Part shown: positions 62,144 through 64,000 of the stretch, piece by piece
Layout of the letters: the number at the start of each line of letters is the position of its first letter
Numbering within the stretch: position 1 is the first letter of the stretch
Origin: Mucilaginibacter psychrotolerans
GTDB lineage: Bacteria; Bacteroidota; Bacteroidia; Sphingobacteriales; Sphingobacteriaceae
Assembly (NCBI RefSeq): GCF_004519315.1
Contig: NZ_SOZE01000007.1
Coordinates: forward strand, 1-64,000
DNA length: 64,000 nt
Direction of reading: 5' to 3'
Made by a program: the position numbers and the translations under genes
The notes under the pieces: generated by a model
What the model was told of the DNA's origin: nothing
The model's database searches: none
Seen by the model: the letters and a program-made list of their open reading frames with translations, nothing else

Positions 62144-63113
62144 GCCAGGTTTTATTTAAGGTAATGAGCGTATTTACCAGTACGGTGATACTAAAAACCA
62201 CGAAAATAGCGATGAGGAAAAAAGTTCCGCCGGAATCTTCACGAAACAGGTTCATAATCCACGATGTAATAATGATAATGATGCTCAGCGGAATGATACA
62301 CAGGTAATAAAGCGACTTGTTCCGGACGCTATAATTTGCGGCAAAACCGTACACCAACACCATCGATAACAGCGCCGGCCAAAGCGTATCCGGAGTAGCC
62401 TGGTAATAGTTGACAGATATGCCACTGACAATGCTGATAGTAATGCAGCCGGCGGCAGCCAATGCTACTATTTTGCTGAAAAGGATCACCGGGACTTTAT
62501 CGGCGTAGTTACGGTAAAACCATTGCGCCAAAGCTATTATGGCCACGTTTAGGGCAAACAATATCAAACAAAGCGTAGTGGCCGACCAACTTGGCCCTAC
62601 CTGCTCGCTATATAAAACAATAGTGGTGTTGATGAGCAAGGTAAGTACCAACCATAAAGGTGCAAACTCCGCCACTATGGCCCAGATGAAGATGAATACG
62701 CTCCAACCCAAAAAGAAATCGTAAGTACCGGCACCGGTTTGGTATATCTGCCCGAATACCGCGAATAGTAGCCCCACCAAAAAAGATACGCCGGTAAGGA
62801 TGAGCTTCTTCACCACAGGTTTCAGGTTGGCAAAAAGCGACACTAAAACGCCCGTGATAACCAGGCCTTGCACTATGCCAAGCTTCGCAAATTTATGCAG
62901 GTTGTGCCAGTTGAAAGCAAAAAAGAAGATGATGCCAGCCACCGCGAAAGCTATCCCCAGCCCGAGTAAGGCCACATCAATGAACTTAGCCCATTTTGCT
63001 TTGTCGGCGTAAATGCCCTCTTCCCTTAAGGTACGTTTAATGCCTGCGGCGTGCCAGTTGCTGTACCGGCTGATGATGTGTATTTGCTTGCGTGTTGCAC
63101 GCTGGTTTTCCAT
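62130..63113 (-). CDS. DUF2157 membrane protein
   Basis: A 327-residue protein from the ATG at 63113; the frame to 63230 runs through the terminator region and is rejected. The cytosolic N-terminus (HIISRYSNWHAAGIKRTLREEGIYAD) resembles the DUF2157 head, followed by about ten hydrophobic helices (VALLGLGIAFAVAGIIFFFAFNW first). It is the first gene of the DUF2157-DUF4401-GDYXXLXY unit. Function unknown. Confidence 0.82.
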   Translation of the reverse strand: MENQRATRKQIHIISRYSNWHAAGIKRTLREEGIYADKAKWAKFIDVALLGLGIAFAVAGIIFFFAFNWHNLHKFAKLGIVQGLVITGVLVSLFANLKPVVKKLILTGVSFLVGLLFAVFGQIYQTGAGTYDFFLGWSVFIFIWAIVAEFAPLWLVLTLLINTTIVLYSEQVGPSWSATTLCLILFALNVAIIALAQWFYRNYADKVPVILFSKIVALAAAGCITISIVSGISVNYYQATPDTLWPALLSMVLVYGFAANYSVRNKSLYYLCIIPLSIIIIITSWIMNLFREDSGGTFFLIAIFVVFSITVLVNTLITLNKTWHANQ

Positions 63114-63170
63114 ATATAGCTTAGGTTTACAGAAACTAATGTAGCATTTATTTGCGGATACCCGGCAACA

Positions 63171-63208
63171 ATAAAAAAGCAGCCTACCCTTTATCAGGAA
63201 TAGGCTGC
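63171..63208 (-). terminator. Intrinsic terminator of the Rieske gene
   Basis: GCAGCCTA and TAGGCTGC form an 8-bp stem around a 14-base loop, followed on the minus strand by TTTTTTATTG, 28 bp after the Rieske stop codon. It separates the Rieske/DUF5777 unit from DUF2157. Confidence 0.8.
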
Positions 63209-63235
63209 GCCCCTTATCAAACAACAACAATTACG

Positions 63236-63661
63236 TTACGCCCTTACCTTAAGGCTTGTACCATCAATGATTACATTGTATTTCTTCAAAGCGGCTATTG
63301 CCGGGCCCTGCAATACAGCGCCGGTTTGACTAAACTTGCTGCCATGCAGCGGACAAATGTACACAGCAGATGCCGTGTTATAATTAATGAAAGTGCCCTC
63401 GTGCGTGCAGGCTACCTGCACTGCCGAAAACGCATCGGCTGAGTTACCAGCGGCAATGCGTGCCAATATTACGCCGTTGGCTACCTTGCTATCACCTATG
63501 TTCAGCAATTCGCTGCTTAGGTTGGCGGTAAATAGGTTACCATCGCTGGTGGGCTTTGGGTCTTCGTTTTTGGGGTTGCTGCCGCAGGATACTAAACTGC
63601 ATCCTGTACAAACGGCGGCCAGGCCTATGCCCAGCTTGGCCAAGAATTCCTGTCTTTCCAT
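63236..63661 (-). CDS. Rieske [2Fe-2S] lipoprotein
   Basis: A 141-residue exported iron-sulfur protein. The leader contains a possible lipobox (CSLVSC, Cys26). The cluster ligands are ACTHEG with Cys85 and His87, and CPLHGSKF with Cys103 and His106, the standard CxH and CxxH pair. Small Rieske proteins of this type serve as electron carriers or as parts of quinol-oxidising complexes. It is encoded 22 bp behind a DUF5777 barrel gene, which suggests a role in an electron-transfer or metabolite export set that continues outside the window. Confidence 0.88.
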   Translation of the reverse strand: MERQEFLAKLGIGLAAVCTGCSLVSCGSNPKNEDPKPTSDGNLFTANLSSELLNIGDSKVANGVILARIAAGNSADAFSAVQVACTHEGTFINYNTASAVYICPLHGSKFSQTGAVLQGPAIAALKKYNVIIDGTSLKVRA

Positions 63662-63683
63662 GGTTTTATATTTATTAGTAGGG

Positions 63684-64000
63684 TTAATAAGCCTTCTTAT
63701 CCTTTTTGTTGAAACTGAACATCCTCGATATAGTGAAGCCCAAACGGAACTGCCCCTTGCCCCAATCGCTTTGGCTGGCGCTTAGGTAGCTGGTTTCTGA
63801 GATGGCCTTGGCATTGCTGAACACAATAGTGAACACGTGGCCACCTGTTTCTATTTCTATGCCGATGCCCAGCGGGTCGTAAAAGGCGTTATCGCCGTTG
63901 GCATTGCTGCGGAAGGATGAGAAGGGGTGCGCATAATCAACTACTATACCCATACGTTTGGTAACTTTTAGTCGCCCGGCTATACCCATGGCAAAAAAGC
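63684..64000 (-). CDS. DUF5777-like outer-membrane beta-barrel, partial
   Basis: The C-terminal part of a protein whose start lies beyond the window; the frame stays open to base 64000. Visible text includes VTKRMGIVVDYAHPF, LGIGIEIETGGHVFTIVFSNAKAI and FRLGFTISRMFSF, matching the C-terminal region of DUF5777 barrel proteins in Bacteroidota. Such genes often neighbour YceI-like and Rieske or cytochrome genes. Function unknown; the ATG at 63989 is internal. Confidence 0.75.
   Translation of the reverse strand, partial: FFAMGIAGRLKVTKRMGIVVDYAHPFSSFRSNANGDNAFYDPLGIGIEIETGGHVFTIVFSNAKAISETSYLSASQSDWGKGQFRLGFTISRMFSFNKKDKKAY

Noticed and set aside
1..64000. tRNA, rRNA, CRISPR arrays, insertion sequences and prophage genes
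   Set aside because: I looked for cloverleaf and CCA-type ends, regularly spaced direct repeats and transposase or integrase motifs on both strands and found none that I can support.

Overview
The window reads as chromosomal DNA of a Bacteroidota bacterium, most likely Sphingobacteriaceae of the Mucilaginibacter/Pedobacter type. The evidence is three SusC-type and three SusD-type outer-membrane uptake genes, lipoboxes and signal peptides of Bacteroidota style, families largely restricted to that phylum (DUF5004, DUF4961, DUF4249, DUF5777, GH92 expansions), intermediate GC content and many short palindromic intergenic repeats. I saw no tRNA, rRNA, CRISPR array, transposase or phage gene. All family names come from reading motifs by eye; no database was searched.

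Layout. (1) 0.4-13.1 kb: a phosphatase-rich region with a vanadium haloperoxidase/PAP2-fold lipoprotein, a 1188-residue FG-GAP/ASPIC lipoprotein, a VOC protein, a TRAP-type purple acid phosphatase, a PTP-fold phosphatase and a SusC/SusD pair. (2) 13.3-48.6 kb: a large glycan-utilisation region. It contains a GH78 rhamnosidase-like gene divergent from a GH2 mannosidase/glucosaminidase, a LacI regulator, a FucP-like transporter, GH92, an SGNH esterase, a propeller-like secreted protein, an Lgt-like membrane protein, a SusC/SusD block with DUF5004 and DUF4961, a CE1-like esterase, a second GH92 coupled to an SGNH esterase, and a GH38-like enzyme behind another SGNH esterase. (3) 48.8-52.1 kb: a chloroperoxidase-type alpha/beta hydrolase, a second LacI regulator and an SGNH hydrolase broken by an in-frame TGA. 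(4) 52.8-58.6 kb: a TonB receptor with STN domain plus DUF4249 lipoprotein, and a LytTR response regulator divergent from a LytS-type kinase. (5) 58.7-64 kb: small membrane and periplasmic genes, the DUF2157-DUF4401-GDYXXLXY cluster, and a Rieske lipoprotein next to a DUF5777 barrel cut by the window edge.

How it fits together. A 16-bp palindrome close to GCTAAATCGATTTAGC recurs in front of nearly every transcription unit of region 2, which suggests one LacI-family protein controls the whole set. The enzymes (GH92 twice, GH38, GH2, GH78, several SGNH/CE1 esterases) point to an acylated, mannose-containing glycan or an N-glycan-like substrate; the exact substrate is inference. Region 1 looks like a phosphate-ester scavenging locus built on a SusC/SusD pair. 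Non-coding sequence is rich in palindromic elements: a three-copy family with 12-bp terminal palindromes, a duplicated 308-bp multi-hairpin element, a duplicated 189-bp element and several single inverted repeats.
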